DNA of 64,000 nucleotides from Sphaerulina vaccinii (taxonomy: Eukaryota > Ascomycota > Dothideomycetes > Mycosphaerellales > Mycosphaerellaceae). The notes below the pieces were generated by a model. The model made no database searches and was not told the DNA's origin. It saw only the letters and a program-made list of their open reading frames with translations. The stretch's first letter is position 1. Each line of letters opens with the position of its first letter. The position numbers and the translations under genes are program-made. The stretch covers positions 1,612,001-1,676,000 of the forward strand of contig JAKUDP010000003.1 of assembly GCA_022570795.1 (NCBI GenBank), given 5' to 3'. Below are positions 11,206-20,725 of the stretch, piece after piece.

Positions 11206-11845
11206 GCTTGATCAGTGCTGAAGCAATCCGGGTGTGCTTCCGAGGGTGAGGCTTTGGAGTCCGCGCTGTTTCGCAATTGTCAGCGACGTAACGAAGATTC
11301 GTGATGGCCCTAAGTACTAGGTAGATCGGGACGTGAAGATGGCCGCCAGTGCGTATGTCACGTTTTAGTTTGTCGCTTGACTCCTGTATCCGGGCGTGTG
11401 CTGCGGTTGAGGCTGTGCGAGGGAGAGAAGTCGAGGTCCGACGGAGTGTCGGATGAGAAGAGGCAGAGAGGCTGGTTCCGCACTTCTTCCGGAATGTGAT
11501 GACGTTTTTCATGACCACGTCTAGTCTGCCTCGCCAAAGCAGTCGGTTCCCGCCAGTCCGAATGCTGTCTCGAAATCGCTATCAGAGTGTGATCATTAGC
11601 AGCAATCGCGAAAGAAATGCCTTTGATGGGGCCGATAGTAATGAGCTTTGCATTGGATGTATTATTCAAAGCAGAGCAGTCTACTGTGATCGACCGACTG
11701 CCATATGACACTATGCGCCAGTTCAACGCACCCTCTTGGGTCTTTTTGATCTGTGAGCTCTGTACTGAATAGTGAAAGCAGCTCCTCTCTCCTTCTCCAT
11801 CAGACTTTGTCTTGTGGTCCGATTTGGATCTTCTCCTGACTGTTT
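11206..11845. other. intergenic, promoter side of Zn2Cys6 gene and 3' side of SSL2
   Basis: No coding evidence beyond chance frames. It presumably holds the promoter of the regulator gene and the SSL2 3' UTR. Confidence 0.5.
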
Positions 11846-14463
11846 CTAATCACCATCGTTATCGAAATCTCGTTGCGCCTTGGCCCTTCGTTGCGCAGCG
11901 GCGGCATTCTTCTTGAAGAATGTGTTTCGTGGCTTCGCAAGAGCTTTGTTGGGGTTCTTGCCCCTTTCGTGCTCCATGTACGCCATATTATCAGCGCCAG
12001 CCAACGACGACAGCGTGCCAGCCTGTCTCCTGACACCACTGCCCTTCTTTTTTAGTCGGGAAACGTTTCGATCACTGAACAGATCATCCTTAATGTCCTC
12101 CATATCACCAGCAGTCTCAGACTGCAGTAGCACATCGGTGAGCAAAGTCATGCGTTCCTGCTGCGTATTGAATGCCAGATTAGGCATCTTCTCAATGCCG
12201 TTGAGATGTGTGATGACCTTGAAAGCGTAGCCTTGATCGACCAGGAAAGCTTGTCGCTTGGATGAGTAGTACATCTCGTTCGTGTCTTTGCTCACGAGTG
12301 AGTAGAAGAATGCGTTGAAGCCCTCATCGTTACGTCGTTTGGCCCTGAGAATACGACCAAGTCGCTGAGCCTCCTGACGACGAGAGCCGTAGTGCGATGA
12401 GATCTGAATCAAGCAGGTTGCTTCAGGCAGATCCAGAGATGTGTCACCAATCTTGGAGAGGAAGACAGTAGATACAGCGTCGTTCTGTTGGAAGTTCTGA
12501 AGAACTATCTCTCGCTCTCGATGTGATGTGTCACCATAGATGTATGGCTTCGTCATTCCAGTAGCATACTTCTGAAGGGCATAGACATTGTCCGAGAAGA
12601 CGATGACTTTGTCACCTCGCTTTTCGTGGAAGTCAATCAAGAATTGGCAAGCCTGGTACTTGCGCGGGTTCATCGTCGAGAGCAAACTACGCTTGTTCGT
12701 CGTCCCTGCGTCAAGGTACTCCTTGTAAAATTCGGTAGTCATAGGACACCACACTTCAGCACACTGCACACGTGCAATGTGACCCTCTTCGCTGAGCTGC
12801 AGCCAGTTGGCCTCGTAAAGCTTAGGTCCGATCAAAAAGTTGAGATCTTTGATCTTGTCATCTTCTCGCAGTAGCGTTGCAGTGAGACCAAGCTTGGAAT
12901 GCGTTTTGATGCGTTCTGTCACTCGTCGGAACATCTCAGCTGGGACGACATGCACTTCGTCCAGAACCATGAGACCCCACTCTCGAGACGTGATGAAGTC
13001 CATCACCTTTTTGCTATCGTGTGCACGTCGCGTATTCTGTGTCACCATACTGTATGTGCATATGATGACACCAGCCTTCTTCGACAGATTGAGAATATCC
13101 TTCTCGCCACTGGTGAAGATGGCGATATCGTCAGGATTGATGTTAGACCATTTCTTGAACTCTTCCTTCCACTGTACGGCACTCATCGCACTCGTGCAAA
13201 GAACAATTGCGCTCTTCTTGACTGTGCACGCTGCTGTGATGCCAACCAGCGTCTTGCCAGCGCCACAAGGGAGCACGATGATACCACTTCGAGCTCGCCC
13301 GTTACCGAACATCTTGCTTAAAGCGTGTTCCTGGTAGTATCTTATCTGCACATTTGGGCGTAGATCGATATCAAGTGTCGCGTTGATGTCGTCTGCCCGG
13401 AAATCGTACTCTTCTGTGAGCGGCAAGTTGAGCTTGACGTTACAGTGCTCTTGCACGAGTTGGATCTTTTCTCCGTCGATCTCGAAGGAGTGTACCAGAT
13501 CTGTGTCTTCGTCATCTTCTTCCTCGCGCAAGAATTCGGTCATGGTCTTCTCAGCATCGCGACCTCCAAACTCATCGTCCGATTCGTCATCATCGTCGCG
13601 CTTCTGTGCTGCAGCAGCTTGTGCTAACGCTTCTCTGTCCGCTCTTGCTTCCGCTGTGCCCGAAATGATGAGGCCCTGCTTTGCCGCAGCTTTCTCCGTC
13701 ACGAGCTCTTCTGTCTCTTCAACGCGGGTTCCAGCAATGACTGGGTCGCGCAGTAGCATTTGAAGCACTGATGCGTCATTGCTTTCGATGAAGTACTTGT
13801 TGTGCTTTAATACCAGCCGTACCTTACCAAACGATTGCGTAACCTCGTGTACGAAATCTATAATGTTCGCAGGCACTTTCGTCTTTGAAAAGAGCTCAAG
13901 ATCACGGATGATATCTTGCTCGGTCAAGCCTACACTCACAGCTGCGAAAAGACTGTGTGGACTGATGGTATACTCGTGCATATTCGTCGTACGACTTTGC
14001 GGCTCGGCGATGTTGATCAAGAAGTTCTGCGCCTGCTTGAAGCTGGGTGCAAAGGTTTCGAGAACCACCTTCCCGTTGGTCGGGTCGATCCATAATGGTC
14101 GCAAATGGTGATCGGGCTTCAAGGTCTCGTTGAAGAAGTCGCGAGTCGGTTTGAATAGATGGCTTGCGGCATCGTGGTGAGACGAGGCAGCAGCGGCAGG
14201 TTTCTGGTATGTGGCGGGTTGGTATCTCTTTACTATCTCTACAAATCACAATATCAGCAGCCGATCATAAGCAGACAGTGCGAGGCGGAGAACCACTCAC
14301 TGTCGTACTTTGGCGGCGCCTGTCGCTCGATCTCCTCGTCGAAGTCCTCGCTCTCGTCGTAGTCATCGTCGCTGACCATGGACATAGGCGTGCCCGCGCC
14401 GGAGGCGACTCTCTTATTCGCCCGTCCGTTCGCGGCGGCTGGCGCCTTTCGTTTCGCGGGCAT
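11846..14463 (-). CDS. SSL2: TFIIH DNA translocase/helicase XPB (Ssl2/Rad25)
   Basis: Two exons, 14463-14301 and 14238-11846, joined over a 62-nt intron (GTGAGT...TTGTAG); 851 residues. The first exon encodes a basic, acidic-patched N-terminus (MPAKRKAPAAANGR, then DDDYDESEDFDEEIE); the junction restores KYDKIVKRYQP. The core carries the XPB N-terminal domain (LRPLWIDPTNGKVVLETF), then Walker A LPCGAGKTLVGI, the DEVH box LDEVHVVPAEMFRRV, the RED motif in LTATLLREDDKIKDL, helicase motif V/VI segments (FLSKIGDTSLDLPEA; GSRRQEAQRLGRILR) and a Lys/Arg-rich C-terminus. XPB is the ATPase of TFIIH that opens promoter DNA for RNA polymerase II and lesion DNA in nucleotide excision repair. All catalytic motifs look intact. 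Confidence 0.96.
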
Positions 14464-14780
14464 CTCGAGAGTATCGTCGAGCCGGCGCTGTATGTTAGCA
14501 ATACTCGCGGCGCCGTGGAGGTGGTGAAGAAGGAGAGAGAAGCGTCGATGATGAACTTCAAGACTCCGCCCCAGAGCATAGATCACATGCTTCCCGTCCT
14601 TCCGTAAAGCTTATATCGGACACTAAGGGCATCGCCGTTCACTTCGCGATCATCGGCGAGAAGGCCGTTGACTATCATATTGCCTCACCACTTCTTCCAC
14701 AACCCTCTCTTCCATTGACAAACTGTCTTGCGTGCGAGAAGTTCTTCAGTCGCCACTCTGATACAGTTCTGTTGGCAATC
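14464..14780. promoter_or_regulatory. divergent promoter region between SSL2 and a small membrane protein gene
   Basis: 317 nt between head-to-head genes. No specific element is identified. Confidence 0.45.
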
Positions 14781-15177
14781 ATGAATACCGTACGATCGAT
14801 CACTTCTCCACTTCACTTGGATCACCACTAAGTCCAACTAGATTCGTTCCACATTCTATGGCTGGGGAGTCCTGATCGTCGCGGGCGGCGGTTCATACTA
14901 CTTTGCGAAACGACAAATCAACAAGGACCGCGATGAACGAGCAGCTTCGATCGAAAAGTCTCGACAACACGCCGAACGACTACGAGCGCAGGAACAAGTC
15001 GTGCGGGATAAGTCATTGAAGCCCACAAAGTCAGGGAACAAGAAAGCGTCAAGTGATCGACCCAGTCCGAGTGCTGAGAGCGCAGACGATCCGGCGCCGA
15101 CAGACCATGTGGAGAAGGAGAGTAGATTTGAGGCGAAAGAGCCGTTTAGAAGTCGGAAAGGTGATCGGTTCAGTTGA
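14781..15177 (+). CDS. small single-pass membrane protein (DUF4748-like), probably mitochondrial
   Basis: Two exons: a 9-nt first exon encoding MNT (14781-14789) and 14842-15177; 114 residues. The 52-nt intron runs GTACGA to AACTAG. The protein starts MNTIRSTFYGWGVLIVAGGG, giving one hydrophobic segment at about residues 6-24 followed by SYYFAKRQINKDRDER. A long charged, Glu/Arg-rich helix then leads to a disordered Ser/Pro/Lys tail ending FRSRKGDRFS. The short N-anchor with YGWGVLIVAGGGSYYFAKR resembles the fungal DUF4748 family, small proteins predicted to be mitochondrial; function is unknown. The tiny first exon makes this gene easy to miss. Family assignment is from memory of the pattern. 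Confidence 0.75.
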
Positions 15178-15519
15178 TGAGTATGACATGAGTATGCGAT
15201 AATCGGCTGTCTTGGGCGAGACGAAGGAATGATCAATGCATAGCGAGGGAGCATGGGATAGAAAGAGCATGGCAATTGCATTGCATAGGCTGAGAAAAGC
15301 CCAACAACTGTATTATACAACACTGATGAAAGACAAATGGTCCTTACATCAGTGCAGAGAAGCATGCTGGAATGATGATTCTAATGCGAAGATAGACTCC
15401 GCTCAAGCAAATGCTCACGAACGCTGCCACGAACGCCGTCCTCATGCCAAATCCATGCCCTCTAGAGTGTATATGCCAACCACAAACGCCTACGCTTGAT
15501 ACCGTATCCAGCGCCTCTT
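15178..15519. other. intergenic, convergent 3' ends
   Basis: Between the DUF4748-like gene and a small minus-strand gene. The minus-strand frame 14898-15365 lies opposite the DUF4748-like exon and is a shadow. Confidence 0.55.
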
Positions 15520-15863
15520 CTACCTCCTCAATCGCATATAAGCTCCAGCATAGTCATCGAGACTAGACGAAGGTAGGCAGTCGCGAAAACTCAGTCGACT
15601 GTGAAGAACAGAACAAGTCAGCTACTGCGCCTACATGTCGGTGGACATGCTACTCACAAGTTCGACTTCTGATCTGTCCTCGCATTCTGGCTCACGTAGA
15701 ATGCAGTCCCTAAAGATGCTCCCACAACTGTACACCAGTATAACGTCGCAGCAGCAGCTCCTATACGATCTTGTTGCGTCTGGTTCACGTTCACATTGCT
15801 GCGTGGTAGTGTAGTGTATGAGCGGCGGATCGTCGAATTGAGAGCTGTTCGAATTGGCGACAT
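15520..15863 (-). CDS. small putative mitochondrial membrane protein, unrecognised
   Basis: A start at 15863 gives MSPIRTALNSTIRRSYTTLPR, a Ser/Thr/Arg-rich amphipathic leader resembling a mitochondrial presequence. One hydrophobic segment (IGAAAATLYWCTVVGASLGTA) follows at about residues 33-56. Unspliced, the frame stops at 15654 after 69 residues. However, the stop lies inside a perfect GTGAGT donor; splicing to a CACAG acceptor (exons 15863-15658 and 15598-15520, 59-nt intron with GCTGAC branch) extends it to 94 residues ending YAGAYMRLRR. The spliced model is favoured because all three splice signals are strong. The family is not recognised. An alternative is that both isoforms exist through intron retention. 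Confidence 0.5.
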
Positions 15864-16495
15864 ATTGATTGAGCTGGGCGCTAATGTATTGATTCGCTGG
15901 TAGCGTCGAATGCTAATCTTTGAAAGTGAAATGCTGTTTTTCTCAGATTGTCTCGATTCAACGTGAGTGTTCTGCAGCAGTGGAAGTAATGTAAGTTGAA
16001 GATACCGTACAGAAGGATTGTAGGAGTTGGTCAGCAGGCACAGGCACGCAATAATATACATGAATGGTCACTTGCTTACAATCATCTCGAATGTGATTGG
16101 TGAGATGGCGAGATGTTTCACGTGGGATTGGTGTTGCAAGGAATGTTCTGCCGAGCGTGGCTATTCTGAGGCTATGCATACTTCGCTTTCGCATGCCTCG
16201 CATATAATAAGACTACTGCCTTGGTATGGTTGAACTACACCTCATCAACAAAACAAAACTGACCTCGCATGTTAGTCGCTCGCAGCCCATAAAATCATCA
16301 TCATCGCACACTCCGTCGCTGCTTCTAGCACAGCCCTCGCAGTTTCGTATCCTTATCGCATATCACCGCACCATCTCGTCACACTCTCCGTTTGCCTGAG
16401 TGCTCTCATTCGACATCATGGGGAAAAGCCTTGTGCCTTGGTATGTGCTCACTCCGCGAGCGCCTTCCAAGCTCCATTGGCATCGATACACTATC
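15864..16495. other. intergenic, gene-free
   Basis: Promoter side of the small minus-strand gene and 3' side of the SRA gene. An ATG at 16418 runs into a GTATGT donor-like site, but no continuing exon was found. Confidence 0.45.
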
Positions 16496-17617
16496 TCACT
16501 TCACGCCATACCCATTGTAGCCAGCATTGATCCTGTTGTAATCCTTCAATTCCTGCTTTGTTGGACGCTTCATGCACTCACTCAATGCAGGCTGATCCGG
16601 CTCTCTGACCAACTTGAAGCGCTCATACAACCCTCCTCTGCCATTCCGTGGCGTGGTCACATCGACCACCCGATATAGTCCATCGTACCTCAAGCCCTCG
16701 ATCGGAGCATATGTTATATTGGCAGCAGACGTACGCAATAGTCGCACGACATTCCTAGTTCGTCGTGAAATATGTAGAGCACGCGTTCCGCTGGTAGGAT
16801 CTGCTGGAGCATTCGAATCTTCATTGTCATGACTGCCGGAACCTGAGTATAAGACGGTATTTCCAGAATCTGTGTCCAGATCTTCGTACGTTCCACTCAC
16901 GACTACTGACCATGCTCCATCGACTTCGTTTCCAGAGATACCAGCTTGCGAATGTCCGTGTGCACCTGCGAAAAGTGCAGCCAAGCGATTGGGGAACCAC
17001 TGTCCAGGTTTGAGACCATTATGTCCACGGATTCTGAAGTCTTTCTTCTGGCCAGACAATGTTGGGTTGAGCTTCTTGGTAAGCGAGCCATTGGACTGTA
17101 GGCATAGGGCGATGCCATGCATGATGCCGTTCTTTCCCCAAATAGGATGGTCAGGTGGTGGTTGCAGGATAGTGCCAGCAGCTTTGGAAGAGGGTTTGGT
17201 AGGCGATTTCGGGCGTGTGTGAGACTTTCTCGCCACAGGAACATCATTCAATGCAGCATCATCGTCTGACTCGTCTTTGATCTCGGCAAGACCTCCCCAA
17301 TTCTCGACATGGAATCGGTTGTAGATGTCGGTAGCTCTTTCGACATATGATTGAGGGAAGTGGTATCTAGTGTCCAGGCATACGACTTCGAGTATCTTTT
17401 GAATTTGGCTCTCCTGCTTGATCTCTGGTGTCATATGGGAGTTCTTCTCCAGGTGAGTAAGTAACACGTCCAGAGCCTCGAGATTTGGCTTGTGCTTCGG
17501 GTCATTTGGGTCGAAGTCGGGTTTCGAAGACAGATGTGCTAGCATCAAAATCTGCCGCTTCTTCTCCTTTGCGAGAGTAACGAGGCTATTGCCGGTAGTC
17601 GGGGAAGTAGTTGCCAT
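16496..17617 (-). CDS. SRA/YDG-domain protein (methyl-cytosine-binding fold), stand-alone
   Basis: Single exon, 373 residues. The N-terminal half is a helical region (TLAKEKKRQILMLAHLSS, then LEALDVLLTHLEKNSHMTPEIKQESQIQKILEVV) followed by a Lys/Pro-rich linker. The SRA-YDG domain spans about residues 155-345: GHSQAGISGNEVDGAWSVVVSG, YEDLDTDSGNTVLYSGSGS, an RTRNVVRLLRT segment, and the signature GLRYDGLYRVVDV near residue 310. SRA domains flip out and read 5-methylcytosine (UHRF1, plant SUVH) or bind modified DNA in prokaryotic restriction enzymes. No RING, SET, PHD or nuclease domain is visible. In a fungus it may act as a DNA-methylation or chromatin reader; this is inference. The helical N-terminus resembles those of other fungal YDG-domain proteins. 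Confidence 0.88.
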   Translation of the reverse strand: MATTSPTTGNSLVTLAKEKKRQILMLAHLSSKPDFDPNDPKHKPNLEALDVLLTHLEKNSHMTPEIKQESQIQKILEVVCLDTRYHFPQSYVERATDIYNRFHVENWGGLAEIKDESDDDAALNDVPVARKSHTRPKSPTKPSSKAAGTILQPPPDHPIWGKNGIMHGIALCLQSNGSLTKKLNPTLSGQKKDFRIRGHNGLKPGQWFPNRLAALFAGAHGHSQAGISGNEVDGAWSVVVSGTYEDLDTDSGNTVLYSGSGSHDNEDSNAPADPTSGTRALHISRRTRNVVRLLRTSAANITYAPIEGLRYDGLYRVVDVTTPRNGRGGLYERFKLVREPDQPALSECMKRPTKQELKDYNRINAGYNGYGVK

Positions 17618-17728
17618 AGTGAGTGGGTTGTTGTTAGAGATCTAGATGTTGTTCGTTAGGAAGTGCGCTGTATATACTAGGGAGGGGAGTAAATATACTA
17701 GGAGTCGACCCTTCCCCGTTGTGAAATG

Positions 17729-18130
17729 TTCGCACCTGCTGTTTCACTCCGTAGGACTGCGATAGCTGTGGCTTCGAGGACCTCTACCGAGAAATTCGAC
17801 TACTACAAATAGTCCTCGAGAACAACTTTGTACGAACTCGAGCTTTCCCTTTGTGGATTATTCGCACCTCGTAGATTTGGTCGTCTCACTCCATGGATTG
17901 GGGCGACCTGTGGCTCCAAAGCTCCAGACCAAGAGGGTCGATCACAATGCAGTTTCCCCGGAGAGTCGATTCGTGAGTTGCGCCTGCCTCGCGCAAGTTC
18001 GAGCTGCTCACTTTGTGGTCGGTTCGCACTTGGCAGGTCTGACAGGCTTGGATGTTTCGCTTCGTGAGCTGGGCCGATGTCTGTGGCTTCAAAGCTCCCG
18101 CTCGAGAAGCTGTCGAGAGTGCTGAGCCCG
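17729..18130 (+). repeat. three diverged direct repeats of roughly 130-160 bp
   Basis: The string TTCGCACCT/TTCGCACTT recurs at 17729, 17861 and 18023. Each time it is followed about 40-60 nt later by CTGTGGCTTC or a close variant; the second and third are preceded by TTCGAGCT/CTCGAGCT and CTTTGTGG. Spacing is 132 and 162 nt. Copies are heavily diverged. Confidence 0.6.
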
Positions 18131-18350
18131 CCGGACAGTTCTTGAGAGAGGTTCGTGAACAGCAGAGAGTTTGCGCCAGGTATGAATCATATGATGTTGA
18201 GCAGATGTGTGATCAAGGTAGCACCTGATCGGATCTGTATTGTGAAGCAAGAGCTATTGCTGTGCCTGCCATTTCTGTTAGCAGTGGTGCTCGCATGCAT
18301 GGACCTCATGATAGGTCGGTCATACTGACGAGGTATGGTAGGTGCAGTCT

Positions 18351-18450
18351 ACCTAGAGTAGTTGTTGGTGTATCTAGAGTAGTTGTTGCCGTATCTAGAG
18401 TAGTTGATGGTGGTGTTTCTAGAGTAGTTGTATCTAGAGTAGTTGTTGAT
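18351..18450 (+). repeat. minisatellite, about five copies of a CTAGAGTAGTTG core
   Basis: The 12-nt core CTAGAGTAGTTG appears five times in 100 nt, mostly as units of about 20 nt (TATCTAGAGTAGTTGTTG plus two variable bases), with units shortened or lengthened by a few bases. It gives repetitive Val/Ser or Thr/Leu frames that are not taken as genes. Confidence 0.8.
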
Positions 18451-18977
18451 TCAATGCCTTTACTGCGCAAGCGTAGAGAGGAAGCTGCGATCGGGAAGAC
18501 TGAGAAAGAAACCGCAGCGTACTTACGTTTTATATATGCTTGAGATTGTAGATATACTATAGTAGTATATGGGAGACAAAATATATTTTGCGTGCTGTTG
18601 TTGTGTACACGCGCCGAATCACGGCGAAGCACAAGTCGATACCCCACTCTTCTACACGTCGCTAGTACCAATTGAGTAAAGGTTATCATAATAATAAATC
18701 ATCTGGATGTTCTTGGCGCGCGTCGAATTATCTTTTCTCGTTGAACTGCGAGATAACGAGATGAGACTTGATGCATCGTGATCGCGTCACACGTTAGCCT
18801 CGATATCACTGCTTGTTGATGTCCACAGCACCAAAACCTCACCCAATATTTTGTTTTAACAAATTCATAAAATGATAAAATGAATGCCACAATTCTGGTA
18901 CGTCATGTCCGAGCTACTGCACGATATGCTGACATGGGGTCGAGAGCTCCCGAAGCTTAAAGATGCGCGAGTCTTCG

Positions 18978-20273
18978 TTAAAGGTCTATCAGACTGTCCA
19001 CATCCACAGCCTGGCCAGTCTCGATCGACCTTGTCGCTGCAATGCCAGTCAGTATCGACAACGCTCCATCAACATGCGATGCACGCCTCTTGTACACATC
19101 TTCGCCAGGAGTGCCAAAGATGTCGTTCAGCAGCTCCGGATCACCACCTCCATGTCCACCTGCTGCCTCTGGTATCTCGATGACTTCAGGCTTTCCAAAT
19201 TGAGGCCGAAGTATCAGAGATCTCGACTCCAATGCTCCCTCCAGACTCTGTTCGCCACCAGAGTTGATGTAGCTTCGCTCAATGACTTCCAGATCCAGGC
19301 GACCTTTACTGCCTGTGAAGCTTACGCGGAAACCTTCGAGCGGTGAGTAGGCTGTGAGACTGTACGTCAATTGTGTGCCACTTCGGTAGCGAACCATGAC
19401 GCTCATTGTGTCGTGTATGTTGATGCCCTCGCCAAATACGCTCTGATCACGATAGTAGCCGTCTTCATGTTCAGCATCCAGATACAGAGCCTTCAATGCC
19501 GGATTTGCTGCAAGGTCTAATGCGAATGGATCGTCCTTTGCATTGTCCTCACCATGAGCACGAGTATAGAAGCGCGTGACGCCACGGTTCTCGGCATTCT
19601 GTTTGCCATAGAACTTGAGGTCTCCCATTGCAAAGACAGTCTTAGGTCGGGACTGTAGCCAGTAATTGACCAGATCAAAGTGATGTGTCGACTTGTGCAC
19701 AAGTAGAGTGCCACTGTTCTTGCGATCACGATGCCATCGGCGGAAGTAGTCGGCTCCGTGTGATGTGTTGAGCATCCACTCAAAGTGAATAGCGTTGACA
19801 TCTCCAATGGCACCAGATTGCAATGTCTGAAAGACAGCTGTATTATGAGGAGCATATCTGTAGTTGAAGGTGACACGAAGTCGGCGATTCGTCTTCTCTA
19901 TCGAGGAAAAGATGCTCTCAATGGATGGGATGTCGATAGTCATAGGCTTCTCTGTGATCACATCAAGACCATGTGAATGTGCCAGTTGTATGTAATAGGC
20001 ATGAGTGCTGTCAATGGTCGTGACAATCAGTTCGTCTGGTTTGGTCTCTGCTACCATGCGGCTGAATTCGCCCGGCAGATAGGTGGGCAGAGGTTCATGA
20101 GAGACCTGGGCCAGCCGTTCGTTGGCATATTTCATGCGGGTCCTGTTTGTGTCCAAGAACGCGACAAGCTTGGCGGTCGAGCTGTAGGTGGTAGCAATGC
20201 TGAGATAGTAGAAAGAAGCACGGCCTCCAGTGCCGATGAGCGCATATCGTCGTTTCTGCTCTGCTGAACCCAT
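18978..20273 (-). CDS. Gfo/Idh/MocA-family NAD(P)-dependent oxidoreductase
   Basis: Single exon; the start at 20273 (MGSAEQKRRYALIGTGGRA) is preferred to an in-frame Met 30 codons upstream because it places the Rossmann fold at the very N-terminus; 431 residues. The dinucleotide-binding motif ALIGTGGRASFYYLS is followed by LVAFLDTNRTRMKYAN. The family Glu-Lys-Pro motif is in DVITEKPMTIDIPS, and a substrate-side segment STHHFDLVNYWL lies near residue 215. The family oxidises or reduces sugars, inositols and related polyols. The substrate is not deducible. The gene is divergent from an MFS transporter across 452 nt, which suggests a catabolic pair (uptake plus oxidation); that link is inference. 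Confidence 0.88.
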   Translation of the reverse strand: MGSAEQKRRYALIGTGGRASFYYLSIATTYSSTAKLVAFLDTNRTRMKYANERLAQVSHEPLPTYLPGEFSRMVAETKPDELIVTTIDSTHAYYIQLAHSHGLDVITEKPMTIDIPSIESIFSSIEKTNRRLRVTFNYRYAPHNTAVFQTLQSGAIGDVNAIHFEWMLNTSHGADYFRRWHRDRKNSGTLLVHKSTHHFDLVNYWLQSRPKTVFAMGDLKFYGKQNAENRGVTRFYTRAHGEDNAKDDPFALDLAANPALKALYLDAEHEDGYYRDQSVFGEGINIHDTMSVMVRYRSGTQLTYSLTAYSPLEGFRVSFTGSKGRLDLEVIERSYINSGGEQSLEGALESRSLILRPQFGKPEVIEIPEAAGGHGGGDPELLNDIFGTPGEDVYKRRASHVDGALSILTGIAATRSIETGQAVDVDSLIDL

Positions 20274-20725
20274 GGTGTTAGTTCGCGACTGGCCCGTGAT
20301 TCTAATATCAAGAAACCAAGTCCTGCAGATAGATTTGTTGCTGCTATATCGTGTCGTAGGCACTGTTCAATCGTACTTGGTCTTGGCCAGGAACAGACAA
20401 GCCTGATTTTCGCCGCGTGATGTAGTTGACAGGCTTGTCCTTAGCTGTTGGTGACCCCCAAGTGCTCGGGCTGGATTCCAGCGAGATGAATTGAGCTGCA
20501 GAGACAAGCTCAAGAAGCCTTGCAACATTGGTCCGGCAAACAATCGGCACTAAGACTAGCGTCTGGGGTTGGTGGTTCTCCGCACTCTTTTGAGCCAGAT
20601 GTGCAGGGTACCGGGGACGACGGTCTCGTGGTCAGACATAAGGCAGTTGCTCAAAGCTCTGCCACGATGTCAATTCCTCTTTAAAGTCTCAAGAAACGAT
20701 TACACTTCTCGGTGCAGCAGGCAGT
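20274..20725. promoter_or_regulatory. shared divergent promoter region, oxidoreductase / MFS transporter
   Basis: 452 nt separating two head-to-head genes. No binding site is identified by eye. Confidence 0.4.

Larger units (their letters stand above)
17618..18977. other. gene-poor stretch with degenerate repeats
   Basis: About 1.36 kb without a supported gene. It contains three diverged direct repeats (17729-18130), a minisatellite (18351-18450) and an A+T-richer patch near 18540-18700. Confidence 0.6.

Noticed and set aside
11880..14111. Several open frames opposite SSL2
   Set aside because: They are shadows of the conserved helicase with low-complexity Ser/Arg composition and no independent start or splice evidence.
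16418..16460. A short exon (ATGGGGAAAAGCC...) with a GTATGT donor before the SRA gene end
   Set aside because: No downstream exon on the plus strand could be found; the following sequence is the SRA coding region on the other strand.
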